Source of the DNA: JAAOII01 sp965207705 | Lineage (GTDB): Bacteria; Pseudomonadota; Gammaproteobacteria; CBDBNL01; JAAOII01 | DNA: 64,000 bases | Assembly: GCA_965207705.1 (NCBI GenBank) | Contig: OZ242292.1 | Coordinates: 620,001-684,000 of the forward strand | Direction of reading: 5' to 3' | Part shown: positions 62,322-64,000 of the stretch, piece after piece | How positions within the stretch are numbered: position 1 is the stretch's first letter | Layout: every line of letters begins with the position of its first letter | Notes under the pieces: model-generated | What the model was told of the DNA's origin: nothing | Seen by the model: only the letters and a program-made list of their open reading frames with translations | Databases searched by the model: none | Made by a program: the position numbers and the translations under genes

Positions 62322-63022
62322 CAACCACTAACTCTTATTCTTTTAGCGCCTGGTACCACCGCAGTCCTAACTTCCTTGCTTTGTTGATAATCCACAATAA
62401 GGTTTTTGACGACTATTAATAACCCAAGCAGTATGAAACCACCAGGGGGTAAGATAAACAAAAGAAAGCCCTCATATCCAGCAATAGATATACCGTCAAA
62501 ATTCTGCACCCCTAATAGATGCAAGTCCGAGAATAGGTGTCCAGCGCCAAGTAATTCTCTCATAGCGCCTAAAAGCACTAATATCACAGCAAATCCTAAA
62601 CCGTGAAAGGCGCCATCAGCAATAGCAGCTAGCGGAGGATTATTAGCGGCGAATGCCTCGGCCCGCCCAAGTATGGTGCAGTTAGTGACGATTAATGGCA
62701 AGAAAATACCAAGTTTAGAATAAAGTCCAAAAGAAAATGCTTGGATTAATAACTCCACGCATGTAACCAAAGAGGATATTATCAGGACATACACTGGCAA
62801 CCTGATTGAGGCAGGAATTAAAGGGGCAGACCAAGAAACACATAGATTAGACAACATCAAGACGAATAAAGTTGCAATACCCAAACCAGCGCCATTGACA
62901 AAGCTCGTTGTAACCGCTAACAACGGGCATAGCCCGAGTAGCTGAATTAATGCTGGGTTATTATTCCATAAGCCATCAAGTGCCAGCTTGCTATAGTTCG
63001 TTTGTGCTGTCATCTTTTTCAT
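62321..63022 (-). CDS. rsxE: electron transport complex subunit RsxE/RnfE
   Basis: Integral membrane subunit of the Rsx/Rnf ion-pumping ferredoxin:NAD or SoxR-reducing complex. 233 residues with about six helices; LWNNNPALIQLLGLCPLLAV, VTNCTILGRAEAFA and GAMRELLGAG are family marks. The other rsx genes (A, B, C, D, G) are not next to it: upstream lies an unrelated oxidoreductase. The first ATG lies in a 16-bp tandem repeat; M4 is an alternative start. Confidence 0.95.
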   Translation of the reverse strand: MKKMTAQTNYSKLALDGLWNNNPALIQLLGLCPLLAVTTSFVNGAGLGIATLFVLMLSNLCVSWSAPLIPASIRLPVYVLIISSLVTCVELLIQAFSFGLYSKLGIFLPLIVTNCTILGRAEAFAANNPPLAAIADGAFHGLGFAVILVLLGAMRELLGAGHLFSDLHLLGVQNFDGISIAGYEGFLLFILPPGGFILLGLLIVVKNLIVDYQQSKEVRTAVVPGAKRIRVSG

Positions 63023-63062
63023 TGCAGCTGGTTTTCATTGCTGCTGGTTTTCATTGCAGCTG
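63020..63062 (-). repeat. 16-bp tandem repeat between oxidoreductase end and rsxE
   Basis: CATTGCAGCTGGTTTT and CATTGCTGCTGGTTTT, then a partial third (CATTGCAGCTG). It covers the oxidoreductase stop, the intergenic gap and the rsxE ATG. The period is not a multiple of three, so here copy number changes only spacing. Confidence 0.85.
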
Positions 63063-64000
63063 AAAGGGCAACGGAATGCCCAGTTCTTTGGCAAAAGTAA
63101 CAGCTGCGTTTATTCCGCCAGTCATTGGAGAAGTGTCGTAATTCAAATAATCAGAGCAATAAGAAATACCAGATGAACCCTGCAGCTCAGTAATATGTTT
63201 AATTGCCTGTTGAGAAACAGTACCTAAATTCATCCGCTGCCATGTTGTTTGATACAGGACTTTGCTCTCGTGGGGTTTATGCGGCGGGTTTATTGAAAGA
63301 AATAGCGGAAAATTATCTGGCACGTCACTGAGCATACTCATATTATAGTGATATGAGCAACTCTGCTTATTTCTGTTACTATGGATTTGATAGCCCATAA
63401 TATTATTATGGAGACCGCTTAACAAACTGCTATCCTGATGCACAAATACTGGCATAGTGTAATAGTCAAGTTTTTCTATAGCTCGACGCCACCCTTCAAA
63501 TGATATATCCAAAATATCAAGCATTTCATCTCTGCCGCAAGTAAAAATAACTCTATCATACGACCTCCGTTTTTTGTTGCTATCAGTCAGGACCACCAGA
63601 GTTTCATTGTGCTTAATTTTCATCACAGGATTATTAAGTTGATACTTAAAATCTCCCTTAAACAACATCTTATTTATATAGTTATTAAATCCACCAGGAA
63701 TACAATGCATCTGGTTGTTATGTGACGAAGTAAGTAATTCGCCTTCATTAAGAAAACTCATAAATTTATCTGCAGCAAGATTTAGCGCTTCCTCAGCTGG
63801 ATAATTCCAAGTTATGCCAATTAATGGAGAGATTGCCTGTTTAATTGCAGAATTTGTAAGATGCAAGCTATTGATATATTGTTGCAACGCAAGATTGATT
63901 GGATAATTGCCCGCTTGATAATGCGCCGCCATGAAATTGCAGAACTTATCTAAATTACTCTTAATATCCCGATTGCTCCAAAATGAGTGCCTGCTGAAGT
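63051..64000 (-). CDS. FAD-dependent amine-oxidase-like protein, 5' truncated by window
   Basis: The first ATG is at 63932 (293 aa), but the frame stays open to the window edge and reads FWSNRDIKSNLDKFCNF upstream, so the gene is probably longer. C-terminal features: VIFTCGRDEMLDIL, and the FAD-binding end DTSPMTGGINAAVTFAKELG. This matches the C-terminal part of FAD-dependent NAD/FAD-binding oxidases of about 420 residues. Substrate unknown. It is upstream of rsxE. Confidence 0.75.
   Translation of the reverse strand, partial: FSRHSFWSNRDIKSNLDKFCNFMAAHYQAGNYPINLALQQYINSLHLTNSAIKQAISPLIGITWNYPAEEALNLAADKFMSFLNEGELLTSSHNNQMHCIPGGFNNYINKMLFKGDFKYQLNNPVMKIKHNETLVVLTDSNKKRRSYDRVIFTCGRDEMLDILDISFEGWRRAIEKLDYYTMPVFVHQDSSLLSGLHNNIMGYQIHSNRNKQSCSYHYNMSMLSDVPDNFPLFLSINPPHKPHESKVLYQTTWQRMNLGTVSQQAIKHITELQGSSGISYCSDYLNYDTSPMTGGINAAVTFAKELGIPLPFQLQ

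Overview
The window comes from a Gram-negative bacterium, most likely a gammaproteobacterium with an AT-rich genome. Evidence is the 16S rRNA 5' end, an aa3-type cytochrome oxidase cluster in the gammaproteobacterial layout, LolB, KdsD, several outer-membrane barrels, the thrS-infC-rpmI-rplT-pheS-pheT order, and an RsxE/RnfE subunit. Species cannot be named from the sequence. Most genes lie on the minus strand.

Layout. 1-492 is the 5' part of a 16S rRNA gene running off the left edge. 737-6799 holds hemL, mgtE, glmM, folP and aroB. 6987-9890 holds two tRNA-Ser genes (CGA, GGA) flanking a zinc-hook AAA_13 ATPase resembling RloC-type anticodon nucleases. 9940-18114 is a terminal oxidase locus: oxidase subunits (coxB, coxA, coxC), copper and assembly factors (cox11, SURF1, a CxxxC thioredoxin-fold protein) and haem O/A synthesis (ctaB, ctaA). 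18356-22497 on the plus strand carries an AI-2E family exporter, ubiE, ubiB and lolB. 22596-29677 holds gshA, purH, pnp, rpsO, lepB and tsaE. 29654-34774 is an outer-membrane locus: three paralogous small barrels, a deletion relic of one of them, a secreted YD-repeat-like protein and a general porin, with copied terminators and leaders. 35225-44587 is housekeeping: thyA, greA, a DUF547 protein, tRNA-Pro, the translation operon and tRNA-Val. 44773-50997 carries surface genes, including a lipoprotein of about 1,350 residues built from eight PPC-like repeats and a predicted seven-bladed propeller, then two Tic20/DUF4870-like membrane proteins. 51089-53935 holds dinB, kdsD, msrA and tusA. 54071-58940 is an accessory patch with IS481-type remnants, broken small genes, a type II restriction-modification pair and a Fic protein. 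59037-64000 holds another barrel, mnmG, nth, rsxE and a partial FAD oxidoreductase.

Two genome-wide habits stand out. First, a GC-rich palindromic element recurs at about nine places, nearly always at gene 3' ends, and gshA, dinB and thyA all use the TAG inside its GTAGGGGC end as their stop codon. Second, short in-frame tandem repeats (9, 12, 15 or 16 bp) have expanded at termini or loops of conserved housekeeping genes (folP, ubiE, ubiB, pheT, thrS, dinB, tusA). purH is also notable: its conserved N-terminus is encoded upstream of any ATG, GTG or TTG. The main candidates for unusual biology are the RloC-like gene between serine tRNAs, the stop-codon-donating palindromic element, and the PPC-propeller lipoprotein.
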